Counted from the first letter of the stretch, positions 1-12,864 are shown. The stretch is 64,000 nt of DNA from Leuctra nigra (GCA_934045905.1 OW203767.1:21083073-21147072); one strand, 5' to 3'. Translations and numbers: made by a program. Notes: generated by a model not told the origin, from the letters alone.

Positions 1-503
1 GAAGAGGCAAGATACATTTGCAAAGAGAACTTAGAGTGACGCCTGCTGACGGATGTTACACAAAAGATACTTTTTGTCACCTACGTCGCGTGAAAGTGAA
101 TGTGATGTAGATCACAACAGAATTCCCCACAATGTGGGTTTTTATTACTAATAAATACATTCTCTTGGAAGAATTTCGCAAATAGCTACTCTGTAAGTTC
201 AGTTGTAGTTCATTTGGCATTGTACTGGACACAAAAAGTAATGGTCATGAATCGAAGTCGAGCAGTCTTTCGAGCTGCTGGTAACAAAACAAAAGTATGT
301 TTATGAAAAACATAACCACGATAGTTAATATAAGTATAAAACTTATATTGATGAAAAGTTTTAACTAACACTGATTGCATCAAAATATTTAATATTAATT
401 CAAATATTTTCTTAATACATTTTTTAATATTTCTTGGAAACAATTGGTACCAAAGTTTCCAACATTTGCTTGAAATCGTCGAGAGATTTTAGATATGTCT
501 ACA

Positions 504-930
504 ATAAGGAGTTCTCCTCTAAATTAAATTTCCAAATAATTGTATTAATATGGTAGGGGAAAAGTTGCTGAATACAGATATGCTATTAATTTTGTTGTGG
601 GTTCAATAGTTCTCTCGGAATTGATTTACAAAGTTTGATGTTTTTCTTCTAACTTGAAAACAGGAAAATTGATATTAACGTCATAACTCATATGTTGCCA
701 TGGCAACAAAGCATATCACCATGGTAACACATTGTTATGGACTTAGAAATGACATCACAAACCAGATTCTCATTACATGCCGTTCTTCCCGCCAAAATGT
801 CCCATGACATTTGAAATTGATTTTTATGAATGAAAATGTTCTATTTTTCAAGTGGTAAGAGTGTTTGTGATTATTATTTGTGTTGTTATTTACGAATTTA
901 CCTTAATAAAATTAGAGGAGAATTCCCTAT
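504..930. mobile_element. MITE, family shared with 11086-11450
   Basis: The ends are imperfect inverted repeats (left GGAGTTCTCCTCTAAATT, right AATTAGAGGAGAATTCCCTA). The reverse complement of 11086-11450 aligns along most of its length, including the internal TTGCCATGGCAACAAAG and CACCATGGTAACACATTG segments. Two copies in opposite orientation support a dispersed non-autonomous element. Confidence 0.65.
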
Positions 931-1114
931 TACATGATTGTCATAAGAATAGAGTGCCTGCATATGATGTCACAGCTGACCAAAATGTCACTGGTGCCAG
1001 ATGATTTAGTATATAAATAATAAATAATAAATATATTCCTTGATACATTTTCCTTGATTTATTTGATACAATTTCTGTCTTTCTTTTTAATATCTACCTT
1101 ATACTGAACTATGT

Positions 1115-1190
1115 TTAAAATACGATTAAACTATTGAAACATTTCCTGTGAACCAGTGAAATAAACAAGATTGGGGTTTGTTACCTAGCA
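1115..1190. repeat. Dispersed repeat fragment, second copy near 40522
   Basis: The segment ACGATTAAACTATTGAAA followed by ATTTCCTGT and AAATAAACAAG recurs at about 40528-40580 in the same orientation with few changes. No termini were identified. Confidence 0.45.
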
Positions 1191-1195
1191 ACCAA

Positions 1196-1341
1196 GGGGG
1201 TCATTCTGGTACCGGTTGTAAATGTTGGTTGCAAGTATGACTTTAAAACCAGGTTTTAAAAAGATGCAACCACGTTAAAACCGGTTGCAAGTACTTACAA
1301 CCTGTTGCAAGTAGATAAAACCGCTACCAGAATGACCCCCC
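1196..1341. mobile_element. Fold-back MITE with GGGGGTCATTCTGGTA ends
   Basis: 146 bp with near-perfect terminal inverted repeats (GGGGGTCATTCTGGTA and its complement), and further internal pairing of CCGGTTGTAA-type segments. It resembles three other small elements in this window with GGGG-N-TNATTC ends. Confidence 0.7.
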
Positions 1342-1424
1342 AGGTCTATTGGAGATACTTTATTGGTGCCATGTTAAAATGTTAATTATTACTCCCCCAT
1401 TTTAAACGGTTTGAAAGCATAATC

Positions 1425-2255
1425 AAGCGAGTGGAGCGAGCGTCTCCAATTGAAACTTATGGCTCAAATCTCTCTTTTTTTATCTGTCTGTGTGTGCGGC
1501 GTCTCCTGCCAAACGAAGTAACGGATCAGGCCAATTTTTTCACAAAACTTATATTACTATTCTGGTTGTTGTCAAAATTATTTTCAGCAAGGTCGGTCCA
1601 TTGGTTTCATCGGAAACTTGATTTTTGTATCGTAGCAACGAAATTTTCTACGAAATGTTCATAAAATACCTATTTTGATATTCTGCAAGTGGTTATTCTT
1701 GCTGTTTGACAATGCTCTCTTGGAAGTATTTAGTAAACGTAAGGTTTTGTGGTAATCTAGCCATTTTCTGTAGAAAAATGTAACATTTCTGTGATCCTGG
1801 GGCTGGATTCACAAAAGGTTTTAAGCCCTATACCGGCATAACTTTATGCCGGTATAGCATTTAAACTACCAATATATCTATTACCATGATATTATCATGT
1901 TAAAACTTGATATTTTATCATTTTAAATGGTGATCTGAATAATCATATACATAAAGATATGCCGGTAAAACATGGTAATTGCTAATATTGATACTTGTTT
2001 TTTCGGTCATAAAGTTATACTTCTTTGTGAATCCAGCCCCAGGTAGTGATGGGAAAGTCTTTCGCTTCTCTTGGATTTGTATTGAATGCAAGGTTTAGTG
2101 GCAATCTTCCCAGTTTCTGAAGAAAAGTTGAACTCTTATGTGATCATGTACTGCAAGTGATTATATGTGGATTATTTACGGAATTTTGGTTAGATCAGAT
2201 TAGATGTGCTGCACGGTGCTCGCTTATCAACACGTTACACCGAGCGTTTTCCTAG
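1425..2255 (+). mobile_element. Helitron-like repeat, copy 1 (with nested MITE)
   Basis: Begins GAGCGAGCGTCTCC and ends GAGCGTTTTCCTAGT, with GTGCTCGCTTATCAAC just inside the 3' end. The same ends occur at 5664-7146 and, inverted, at 23495-24113. The CTAG-T terminus preceded by a short hairpin (AACRC ... GCGTT) fits Helitron 3' ends. There is no coding capacity. A fold-back MITE (1796-2043) sits inside. Helitron assignment is an inference, since no 5' TC end was verified. Confidence 0.5.
1796..2043. mobile_element. Fold-back MITE with CCTGGGGCTGGATTCAC ends
   Basis: 248 bp with terminal inverted repeats CCTGGGGCTGGATTCACAAA / TTTGTGAATCCAGCCCCAGG. A second internal palindrome (TACCGGCATAA ... 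TTATGCCGGTA) lies near the left end. Nested in the Helitron-like copy 1. Confidence 0.75.
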
Positions 2256-2837
2256 TTATAAGCACTATGGCTACCTGAGACCTCAATATTCTGTAAGCTG
2301 GAATATTCATTGGTAAATTGTCTGTGCATTGTGCTTGTGTGTAAACCACGGTGGTCAAAGGAATACTGATTTTCGAGCCCGTCGAGTGTATAATACAATT
2401 AGCAACAGCCGACACAAAAAATCAACAAATTGCAGCGCCAAAAGCTCTTCAATTATGTATTGTTGGCATTTCTCTATTAACTGCTGCTTTAGCTGAGCGA
2501 AACAACATCAGATCTTGTTTAAGCTTGTAAATACACCCTTAGCATGAGCTGGTCTGTTAGTCTGATACACGGCTATTCAGCGAGATACACGTTGCCGAGA
2601 TAATTGAAACACAACATGAAAACACTAGAGAAATCGTTATTTTTATATCGTGTGGTCTTTTTCTATGATTACTGATGGCAGAAAATTTCGATTCCGATGT
2701 AAAAAAATCCTAAAATGAAATGGATGAAAAGGCATTAGCTCTGGGTTGTACGTGACATTTATGACATCATGTTGCAAAATAATATACTGCTGTGAAGTAA
2801 GTTATTTTAATTCAATATTGAAAACCACAAAAAACCA

Positions 2838-3145
2838 TAAAAAGGCGGCCCCTACTTTTTTCTTAAGGGCTTGACCGATTGTTTTCAAAATTTAACAGCA
2901 TAGAGATAAAGAGTAAATCTGTGTCTCTAGTGATCGAAAAAAATAATAAAAAATGTTTTTTTTTCGTTTTGAGGAAGTGCTAACGTGGGCAATATATGAG
3001 TTTTTTGGCACCTCTGCCCTGAAATAACTAAACAAAATAATTAACTTTGGGGCCACTGGAGACACATCTACTCTTTATCTATAACCTGTGAAAATTTGAA
3101 GACAATCGGTAAAGCCGTTTAGAAAAAAATAGGGGCCGCCTTTTT
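2838..3145. mobile_element. Fold-back element, AAAAAGGCGGCCCCTA ends
   Basis: About 308 bp. Left arm begins AAAAAGGCGGCCCCTACTTT and the right arm is its complement. Pairing continues for about 110 bases through ACCGATTGTTTTCAAA-like and ATAAAGAGTA-like segments. No ORF. Confidence 0.75.
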
Positions 3146-3175
3146 GTGCTTCATAAAACATAGATTTCATAGGGG

Positions 3176-3645
3176 TGATTGCATGAAATTGATTGGTATA
3201 ATTTTACCCTAAGTTTTATTGGATGTGCGCGTGTGAACTGGTCGATCATTCGATTCTTACCGATTACCGATCGAATCGCGATTATAGAGACTAGCTCTAA
3301 ACTAGGTGATTCAAGATTTATGATTGGGTCATTTACCATTCAGATGTAGGAATTGTCTCGTGGTACTTACAAGGAAATCAAAATGGCTCCGTAAAGTTTA
3401 CAATGAACAGGAATCACTATGGTTTTAATATGACAAATAATAGAGACAAGACAAAGTGGAAATGGTAAACCTTCTTTCTCAAACATTTCAACAAAAACAA
3501 AAGACAAAATCTCGTTCGTACGCCTTCTGAAGCAGGCATTGGTCAAGTGATTGAATACTGTGTCGTGGAACTAGAAAAATGCGCACATCCAATAAAACTT
3601 ATGGTAAAATTATACCAATTCATTTCATGCAATCAACTTTGTAAA
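3176..3645. mobile_element. Fold-back element, GATTGCATGAAAT ends
   Basis: Two arms of about 58 bp (3176-3233 and about 3588-3645) are near-perfect inverted copies (GATTGCATGAAATTGATTGG and complement, then TAAGTTTTATTGGATGTGCG). The spacer shows nothing recognisable. Confidence 0.65.
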
Positions 3646-4604
3646 TGGACCCTCTATGAATGCAGTGAAAAGTTCTCAATTTTATTCCCACAATAAAGTG
3701 TGTAACGTGCGCTTGTCGTTTAGTTTATAATTAGGTAGGAAATTATAAGCTATTTATATTATCTAGAAACTTCTTGGACTTCGTAGTGTATGTAGTCAAA
3801 GTATTGAGGATAGTATAACGTAGTACATCTATTAACTTAGAGTCTCCAATAGCGTAAGCAAAATAAGACATATTCTATTCATACTTTTTTTAAACTCCTT
3901 TATTATTAAATACAACATACATACACACAACATCACACAATCCACAAAGCCCATAGAAGACAGTAAGTTTAAGAATAGACTTACTATGCAACTAATGATA
4001 CAATAAACTGACAAAGAAAAATTATAACAAATTGGGTATACTTTTCCCATTGTCAAAACTCAGATATTCACTTATAATCAATATAATAGCTAATCATACA
4101 TTGATCGATGCAATTTGAGATAAGATATTAAGATAAGATAAGATATTGAGATTCCTCAGTTTACCTCCTGGAAATTTCCAGTTTTTATGAAGAATTATGT
4201 GCATTTTCATACTTACCATCGTAAAGTATTACCATGAACGAAACATAATTTTATTTGAGTACACTCGGCGAAGACAGTAGGTACCTATAATGAGGAAAAT
4301 ATTAGCAGATTACTCATTTCTTTTTATAAAATGCCCATTAATATTTACTTACCTGTGTTAGGTACGTAAGTCATTTTTTTTTTTAGAAACTAGAAAGTTA
4401 ATCATTCTCATTTTGTAAGATGAAAAGAGTGTTTGCACTTATTAAGTCCTATGAAACCATATTACACAGACTTTTAGTACTTACTTAAAGTTTTCTAATT
4501 CCCAGTATGAAGCCAAGACCATTCAAAGGCGAATTTCTTTGGAATTAATTACGAATATTAATCCTCAAAGAACTTGCTTCTCATTGATAATGTAATATTA
4601 TCCG

Positions 4605-4748
4605 TCAACACTTCATCTTATACCGTTTCATCCACCTTCTTCCAGCACAGATAACTAATGACGTCGTAATACGACGCCTCCGTGTTAGCGTCCCGACGGT
4701 GGGCTTCTCTGACGCATCATTATCATATTTCTGGCAATTCTTGGAAGC
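4605..4748 (-). CDS. Possible terminal coding exon, unidentified
   Basis: On the minus strand an acceptor (cttttacag) opens 48 codons beginning ASKNCQKYDNDASEKP and running to a TGA at 4605. GC content is higher than the flanks, which drew attention. No family is recognised and no upstream partner exon was found, so this may be chance. Flanking sequence on both sides is AT-rich and holds nothing else I can name. Confidence 0.18.
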   Translation of the reverse strand, partial: ASKNCQKYDNDASEKPTVGTLTRRRRITTSLVICAGRRWMKRYKMKC

Positions 4749-5663
4749 CTGTAAAAGAAAAAATATTTTAATTGAAAATTATTTATTAGTTCAAATGAGG
4801 TCACATAACTTTTAACTTAAAACATTACATAACTTCATAAAAATTTTACTTTTAAAATTTGTGAATAAAAGTATTTTTAAATTTCTTTCTTGGAAGTTGT
4901 AAAATGTTAATAAATTTATATGATTGGAACTATATTTAGAAATGCATCATAAAGAAAGCTCTTTAACCTGGATGTGGGGCCTCCCAATACATCCTAGTAA
5001 AAGCTTTCCATTCAATAGAATTGTTAATGACAGCCAATTATTAAATTTTTCTGGGGGATTTAAAACAGCTATAGAATTATTTGCAAAAACGTACTTTTAA
5101 TTCCGTTAGCCGTCAACCGTCAATCCCTTCATAAAAAATATATCCTACAACGTTGACCTAATTTCCAGCAAGCATGTCGTTTTGATATCTGAACTTTTTA
5201 TAATTAATTTTCGAAAATTATTAATTAAATAATTTAATTCTTTCAGACAACAATTTTGTTCGGAAGTTGGTCGCTGACGTCTTGATATGTGAACAAAAAG
5301 TTCCTCTAGGCATTGACGTTTGAACTTTTGACGCTCCATAAAGACAAAGTTCATCATGCCACGGAAGTAGAGTGTATACGAAGATGTCCAGACAGAGCAC
5401 ATCTCAGTTATTGTTTTCAGAGTAATCATGCCTCTGGCACAGCTTCCTCTTTCTTGCGTGGCTGGACAAGTGGACCATGACTCGGATAATATTACGTCTT
5501 TAGCTGCAGGACATTTGTCTAGGATAATAGTCTAGACGGCTATCTTTAGTACAATATTATTGATAAATTATTAATAAAATTACATAGTTAGAATTTCAGG
5601 TGGTATTTAGACAAAATCACATGCGATGGTACTACAGAACTTATCTACATTGTTAAGTTTTAT

Positions 5664-7146
5664 TGAGCGAGCGAAGCGAGCGTCTCCTTTTGGCTCTTTT
5701 GGCACGGACCTCTGTTTTTTTTTTGTTTTTTTTTTTGCTGCTAATAGCCGATACACAGGTCGCACCATTTCACCGATCGATCTGAAATTTTGCACACATG
5801 TAGTAGTAGTAGTAGTGGTAGTAGTAGTAGTAGTAGTAGTAGTAGTAAATCTTTATTAGCAAGTTTGTGCTATTTAATACATACATAGGTAAACATAGGT
5901 AATGCAATTCTTAAATCTAATAATAATTATCCGTCCCCCTTGTCCCAGAAAGTTGATCTTTCACCTGGTTTAGGGGACAGTTGGTTACCTTTAACAAATT
6001 TTGAACAATATCGCCTAAAAATCTTTTCATTTTCTAAATTCATAATCTCTATGGGGATTCTATTATACATTTTTATCCCCTTAGCAAAAATTGAATTTTC
6101 TTGAAATTGTGTTACAATCTTTTTGTTTATTACAAATTTATCTCTCTTTCTAATGTTATGGTCATGTTTTGGATTAATGTTTATAAGTTTGCAGAGGTAA
6201 TTGGGGGCAAGACCTTTTGTTATTTTAAAAATTAGTACCATTGTATTAAGGAGAATTCTCTGCTTTACATTAAGCCAGCATAAGGTAGAGCACATTTTCT
6301 TTATTGATGTGTCTCTTGGCACTCTCAATATAACTCGCATAGCTTTATTCTGAATCTTTTGCATAGAACTGATTTCATTTTTGTTGAGTAAGAAATGTAA
6401 AACCAACCTTCTCTGTTTGCAGACCCTAATTTTTTTGAAATCCATTAATTGGTTGAAATTTAAATAAACATCTCCTGATAGGCTGAAAAATGAAAATGGA
6501 CTTCGACAAATGTGATCGACCTTATATTTTGCATGGTCATTAACATTAACATTGTCTCTTATTTTACACATTTTCAGCCAAATCCTCCCATTGGTTAAAA
6601 TTTAAAAAAATATTTTATGTGCTTTTTGAAATTTAAACCAGAATCGTTTGACCGATCAACTTAAAATTTTGCATGGTCATCGGGTCCAACATTATCTGTA
6701 TTTTTGACAATTTTCAGACTAAACTGTGTTTAAATTAAAAAGTTATTGACAGTTTACGGATATTTTGCGTGTTGGCTGTCATATTGCTCGAATTTCATAT
6801 TTCACGGCATCTTCGAATCTTCACTTCAAGGTTGTTAGAGCAGAAACTTTCAAACGTATATTATGAAACTGATATGACCGTTTAAAATTTTTTTGAACGA
6901 TATCCTGTGATTTTTGGAAATTAACAAGGAATCGTTTAATCATAAATGTTCAATCAATCAACTTAAAACTTTGCGTGGTTATTGGGACCAATATTTTTGG
7001 AATTGTTGGAGATTTTCATACAAGTCTGTGACGAAATTCAAGAATTATTGGCTTTTAAGGACATTTTCGATAAACAGAATTTCGGTTCGAGGTATTGCGC
7101 GTATCAGTGCTCGCTCATCAACGCGTTACTCAGAGCGTTTTCCTAG
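5664..7146 (+). mobile_element. Helitron-like repeat, copy 2 (interrupted by a LINE)
   Basis: Starts GAGCGAGCGAAGCGAGCG and ends GAGCGTTTTCCTAGT. The 5' end GAGCGAGC is complemented by GCTCGCTC shortly before the 3' end. Body segments such as ATTTTGCATGGTCAT repeat internally. Comparison with the inverted copy at 23.5-24.1 kb shows that roughly 5803-6408 is an insertion. Confidence 0.5.
5803..6408 (-). mobile_element. 5'-truncated non-LTR retrotransposon (LINE) fragment
   Basis: Minus strand encodes the C-terminal tail of a jockey/CR1-like reverse transcriptase: SSMQKIQNKAMRVILRVPRD then LNVKQRILLNTMVLIFKITK. A stop is at 5927, then a short 3' UTR and a (CTA)n-type tail at 5803-5848. The open frame continues past 6408, but that extension is host repeat: the copy at 23.9 kb has CTTCTCTGTTTGCAGACC directly next to its GCACACATGT. 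So the true insertion is about 606 bp and 5' truncated. Confidence 0.8.
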
Positions 7147-7744
7147 TGGATAATAAAATAAAGATAAGCCCAAAAAATTGTATCTTTGACTTGGTGTACT
7201 TTGACCTTTCATGCACGTATTTTTCATAATTAATTTTGCATTGCATAATGTCTGTCATTATTATGAAAAGATTGTTACAAAAGCATCATCATTATTATGA
7301 AGATTATTATTCACTCCATGATGAATTATCGTTTTTTTTTTTTATTTACGAACGTCTATGATATTGTGTATGCAAAAATTGACACAGAAAAAAATCTCAG
7401 ATTAAAAAATGGGTTATTATTTAAGACAAGACAACAATACACTGAATCCTAAGCTAAAATCTGCCCCCACGTAAAAGATTCTTAAAAATATTGCGACAAA
7501 ATATCTGGTATGAAAGTAAGATTAGAGGTTCAAACAAAGAGGGGCTTAATATTATGCCCTGTTGACACAATTATACTGCATCATTAAACTGTTACTTTCC
7601 ATCAATCCATGTAACCCCGCCTAAATCATTGTTCTGAAATCCCCTGCTTTTCAATCTATTATGATGTTTGCAATTCGCCTACGGAAGATTACTTGTTAAT
7701 CACCTACAGTGAAGAAACGTCTTTGTTTGAATCTTGATGACACG

Positions 7745-7850
7745 CGACGATGAACGCCCTGTGCGGGAATCGAACCCACGTTACTGAACTACAGGCTGAT
7801 TACGGAGACAAGTGATTCAGTGCGTGACTGCAAGGGGACGTGGGTTCATG
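7745..7850 (-). repeat. tRNA-like B-box relic
   Basis: On the minus strand GTGGGTTCGATTCCCGCAC is a good T-arm/B-box with its paired stem, and a partial GTGGGTTCATGTCTCG copy lies on the opposite strand 80 bp away. No complete cloverleaf is present. Probably a tRNA-derived SINE remnant. Confidence 0.4.
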
Positions 7851-7914
7851 TCTCGTTGATGTTGTTTTCAGAAATTTTCAAAAGTTTAAGTTTTTATTTT
7901 TTCAGAATTGGAAC

Positions 7915-8706
7915 TAGAGGTGAGCGCGTGACGTGAGTCACGCGTGAGTCACGCGTGACTCACGACTTTTAGCGTGACTGTGCGTGAGTGTGCACACCAC
8001 TGCTAAAAGTCGTGCGTGAGTGTGCAAAGTTACTAGTCACGCGTGTATCGTGACACGCGTGTCACGCGTGACCAGTAACTTTGCCATTTCAGCTTCCCAA
8101 ATTGGTTTCTTTTTCGTGAATAACAAAAAATGCCCTGCGGGGCATGAATATTATTAATTTAAAAAACAAAACATTGTCAACAACAGAATTCTGTGCATTT
8201 TGGGCAGGGCTTAGTGTTCAGGAAAGTTGCGATTGTTATTTCAAATTAAGGACCCTTGATAAGCAAATTTAAATATTTTATGCATACTACCTATTAAGTA
8301 GTTATTACTGTGTATACCTATAAGAAAAGAGAGTAAAGGTGGTCCGTGGCCAAGTTACATTTCTCATGCTATACATTTGACTCAATAGTTATTTGTAAAA
8401 AAGAGCTGCGTTGTGTATCAAAAATATGAGGACTGACCTAGGGGCATAGATAGATATATATTGAACCCCTAGAGGGACCTCACCCAAACAAAGCACGAGA
8501 CTTTTAGTTATCAACGTGAGTGACTGTGCGTGAGTTGTAATTCGTGAGTGTGCGTGAGCGTGCATGAGTCCATAAGATTTGCTGCGTGAGTGTGTGTGAT
8601 CGTGAGTGAAATGCTGAACCCGCGTGCGTGAGTGTGCGTGAGTGGAATACGTGCCCGCGTGACGTGACCGCGCGTGAGTCAAAAATCACTCACGCGCTCA
8701 CCTCTA
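7915..8706. mobile_element. Non-autonomous hAT element with perfect 8-bp TSD
   Basis: 792 bp. Termini TAGAGGTGAGCGCGTGA / TCACGCGCTCACCTCTA. Directly flanked by identical 8-bp duplications ATTGGAAC (7907-7914 and 8707-8714). The TAGAGGTG end and 8-bp TSD are diagnostic of hAT. Both subterminal regions are saturated with CGTGAGTG/CACGCGTGA repeats in both orientations, probably transposase-binding repeats. No transposase ORF. Confidence 0.92.
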
Positions 8707-8714
8707 ATTGGAAC

Positions 8715-10980
8715 GAAAGCAATACCTATAGTTCGTTTAAAAGTAATTTCACAAATCTTTATTTTGATGATCTTTAAAATTCTGTACCACAGTGGTAGAA
8801 GGCCCGAGTACAATTTTTAGATCTTGGTTGCACACTTTTGGAATCATATAGGTAATCAATTTATTCAATTTCAATTTGACAGAAGTCAACAATTGAGTTA
8901 TATTGAAGTATTCTATTAACGAACAAATAAGATTGAATGAAGACAGACTTCTCAAAGTTTCAAATTGGTTTTCAACTAAACTTACGAAACGGCTTTGATC
9001 TCTTTTAACCAATCCTACAAAATGAGAATGAAAAGTTTCAAATCAGATTACCCTGTACTAAGCAAACGATATGGAATAAAACAATTGTTTCAGTCAGTTT
9101 TACGTCAAACAGTAACATACCAGAGCGTCTCGCCTGAAAATTATGTAAAAACATAAATGACACAAGTTTTCCTCACAATCAGATACTTAATCTTCAGACT
9201 ACCTTTTCTAAGTGACAATTCTTGCAACACTCAAGTTTATCGGTGGGACATCCCCCCTCCCCTCTACAATGAGGGATGATGAGGGGTAAAGAAATGATGA
9301 CTCAATATTATTAGGTTTGACGATTCGAAAGAGGAATCTGTTTTAGTGCAAGACTTGGTTGGAGGAAAGTAGAAGGAAAGGAAAGAAGAGATACAGGTAA
9401 GAATAGATGAGGGGCCATATTTTTGTTTATTAAAAAAAACATATATAATAATTAATAACGATCATTGTAAATGAGAAATGAATTAAAGGAATGTGTGAAG
9501 AAAGAATGACAAGAATAACTAACGTTGATATTTCGAAATTTAAAAAAATAATAAACATTATTTATTCCTTAAAAAATATTTTCGGAGAGGCATTCGTTAG
9601 TAGCTTGATGTGTACTCGTATACCTACCTAATTGTAACTGTTACTTGATAGTGTAACTGTATTGAGTTTAATTTACTCTGTGAAAGTACGGTTTGCGATT
9701 CTCGGAATATTTTCATTCTGTTTTAAGTTATTTTATTTGAAATCTGACTTTCGATCAACAAAAAGTGTTGTCCTAATTTTATAAATAATTCGGTTAAAAT
9801 CTGAAAGGAATCGCTGAACCATCTACTAGTTTGTAAAGGTAATGAATGAGCCTATGTTTATGGATGAACTTGAATCACTAATTGCAGATACTCGTGCCTC
9901 TAATCAACAATGTATTGTACTCGTCCACGTGTAAATAGCTTGCTTCAATTGCGATGTATGTGTCATTATTGACCTCAATACTTGATTATTGGTTTTACAA
10001 AGAAAAGTAACTACAATGGATGTCCAAACAGTGGCCGTCAGCCATCCTTGTCCATCAAATGGTTGCGGTGAAATTTATTTTAAACGATTCAGCAAGAAAT
10101 CTTGCTATTCAGCAAGAAATCTGTTGGTATAATGTTGGTTCTATTTATACTAATTGACTTATTATTTTGGCTGCCATTCAGTAATTTTAATTTTATAGAT
10201 CAAATTTGCTGCGCCATCCTGGTGCAGATATTATGTACCTACTGACGCCATATTTTGGCCACACATCGATATTGGCACATTCTGGTGAGATAATATCTGA
10301 GCAGCAAAATGACATAATTTTGTTGCGATGAGGAATAATGCATTACATTTTTTTTTCAAAATCATAAGTAACATTTTGAAATTTAAAGACACCTAAAACA
10401 GGATGTACGTATACAGGGTAAATACAGGTTTCAGTTGTATATTGTAGGACTTGCATTTTGTTGTCCTGAATTTTCTCTCTCTAAATGTTGTGTTTGGATA
10501 AACATGTAGTTGGCGCATTGTGAATTTAGATCACCTCGCATCCGAGTGTTTGTATTTTAGTCATCGATCAAATCGAATTAGCGTTAATAATGAACCTTTG
10601 TTTGTAAATAAAGTAGGCATGTTGCATTGATTACTTGAAACAAACAATTATCATATTCCCTCAAACCCAATAGTAACAGATTATACAGAAGCTAACGCTG
10701 TCGAACCATGTTAACATCGAAGAAGCATTAAACAAACCATGTTTCATGGAATATTACAAGAATCATGAAAAGTCAACCTGCGCAAGAGCCTTGTTCAAAT
10801 GTAAACAGGATCCAAGACATTATTCGTATACTCCTACCTTGGAATATTAAATCCCGTGAGAATTTAATATTTAAAGCACCTACCGGCTAAAACTAATGAA
10901 TTCGCTCAATATTTTATACGAACAGTAAATAATTTCACGATTTGGAAAAAGTTATACTATTTATTTAGATGTAAAACGTA
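8715..10980. other. Intergenic, no recognisable feature
   Basis: AT-rich sequence with no coding signal I trust. A 19-bp direct repeat (ATTCAGCAAGAAATCTTGC-like) occurs at about 10088-10124. Confidence 0.5.
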
Positions 10981-10989
10981 CCCCATAAA

Positions 10990-11645
10990 AACACTCCGTG
11001 TAAAAAAACAGCGAAGTATCTTCAACTAAAAAAATGCAAGAAATCAAATTACAGCACTGAAAAGTAGTAGGTATTGCCAACAGGGAAAACTCGTAAAATT
11101 GTATTCTAGTTAATTTGTAAATATCAAACACGCTTATCCCCAGCGAAATTTAAAATTTTGGTGGGAAAAACGGCCTGTATCAAGAATCAGGATTGTGATG
11201 TAATTTCTAAGTCTCCAACAATGTGTTACCATGGTGATTCCTTTGTTGCCATGGCAATATAGAGGATTGTGATGTCATTGTCAATTTTCCTGTTTTGAAA
11301 TTGTAAGAAATATTTCAAACTTTATTAATTAATTCCTTGAAAACTATTCATCACACAACAAAAATAATACCACATCTGTGTTTAGCAACATTTCAACTTT
11401 CATAAAACAAATATTATTCTGAAATCTAATTTTAAGGAGACTTCCCTACTGTCAAAACTTTTCAAAAAAATACTTGGCGCATCGTGCATTAGTAGAAGTA
11501 TAGGCCAGAAATAAAACGCACCCATCTATATATAATATAATACCTATTATGCCCTAAAAACGATGCGCCAAGTATTTTTTGAAAATTTTTGACTTGGCAA
11601 TTTTTTTTATCACTCCTTTTCAGTGCTGTAATTTTAGATATTTTT
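10990..11645. mobile_element. Fold-back element, CACTCCGTGTAAAA family, with nested MITE
   Basis: Left arm ACACTCCGTGTAAAAAAACA and right arm pieces (GATGCGCCAAGTATTTTT, ATCACTCCTTTTCAGTGCTG) match the arms of the larger fold-back at 33307-34382. The MITE at 11086-11450 is inserted in the left arm. The downstream 11650-11910 also resembles sequence 3' of the 33-kb copy, ending in an ATCACTTCCGGTTTT unit. Confidence 0.6.
11086..11450. mobile_element. MITE, inverted copy of 504-930
   Basis: Bounded by AGGGAAAACTCGTAAAATT and AATTTTAAGGAGACTTCCCT. Its reverse complement aligns with 504-930, including GCCATGGCAACAAAG. Confidence 0.6.
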
Positions 11646-12864
11646 TTTTAGTTATAGAGACTTGGGGATATCACTCCTTTTTGTAGTTTATTCTTACAAC
11701 ATGTAACATCGAGGCACCAATGAATGCATAGTTCTTTTAAAAATACGCCATTGAGATTCGGTTGCTTGCTAAGAAAAGTTGCGCTTGCCATTATGCATAA
11801 ATAATATGCTATGTAGTATAGCGAAAGTTTTGTTCTATAATCGGTCCGGCCGTTTTCGGGTTATGGCATCACTTCCGGTTTTCAAAATGGCGGCTAATAT
11901 GGAACAAAAACACTTTTATTCTACCAATATTTTTACGAATATTTAATGTATATCAAAATACGTCAAAACTGCAATAAAATGATTCCCCCCTTACGCGTCC
12001 CACAAGGGGATTTAAAAGCTTAAACTTCCCTATAAATCGCGTACGTATTCATCCCAATTCATCCCCAATAACACCCCCCCCCCCCCTCCATCCCCCTCAT
12101 TCACGATCCGTGGCTGTGAATCGAGTTTCGGGATTAAAAGTATTCTCATTTATTCTCGCATTTATTCTCGTCAATTCACGTTCAAAACATCCTCTAATTC
12201 ACCTATTCGTGCTGATAAGCCTCTCTTGTTATTTGTAATCGACAGGTGATCTTGTTACAAGTGTGTGGCGAGGAGCGTGGATTTGTTTGTACAATCGCAT
12301 CAGAGTTGTACCTCCAACATTATCGGTGCTTTACTTCAGCTTTAACACAAAGAATTAACATAATACGTATTTCCATTTTCCAATAACCAAAGTCGCTGGG
12401 ATAAGTGAACTTTTCTGATAGGAATCTTGAAGTGAAGGGAATAAAATTAATAACTAATCACTGGAAGGGAATTTTTTAACAAGAATGTCGTGTTTTAAAA
12501 CAGTGACGGCTTTAGAATATAATTCTGGGGTGGCAGAATAAGGTTCAAGGCAAAAATCTAATGGTGCACAAATTATAAATCATCATTATAACATTATAGA
12601 CTTGTGAATTTTGAGTGGGGAGTGGGGGGGGGGGGGAGGGGGGCGGCAACTGGGGGTCAAGTCTCGTATAGGAGGCGAAATTAAAAAAATACACTTGGAG
12701 TCATTGAATAAGAGAGGGTCCCCCCTGAGCCTCCATATTTCCGACGCATCATTCGTTTCCCATGAAGCCTGGGAGGGGTTGATGGGTCTATTAAGCCCTA
12801 AAACGCTTGAAAGCTTTGTGAAGTTCAGCACGCCAAAGCAATGCGCATGCGCTAACATGTTGTA

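Noticed and set aside
8389..8689. Thr/His/Arg/Ser-rich minus-strand open frames
   Set aside because: Translation of the CGTGAGTG subterminal repeats of the hAT element.
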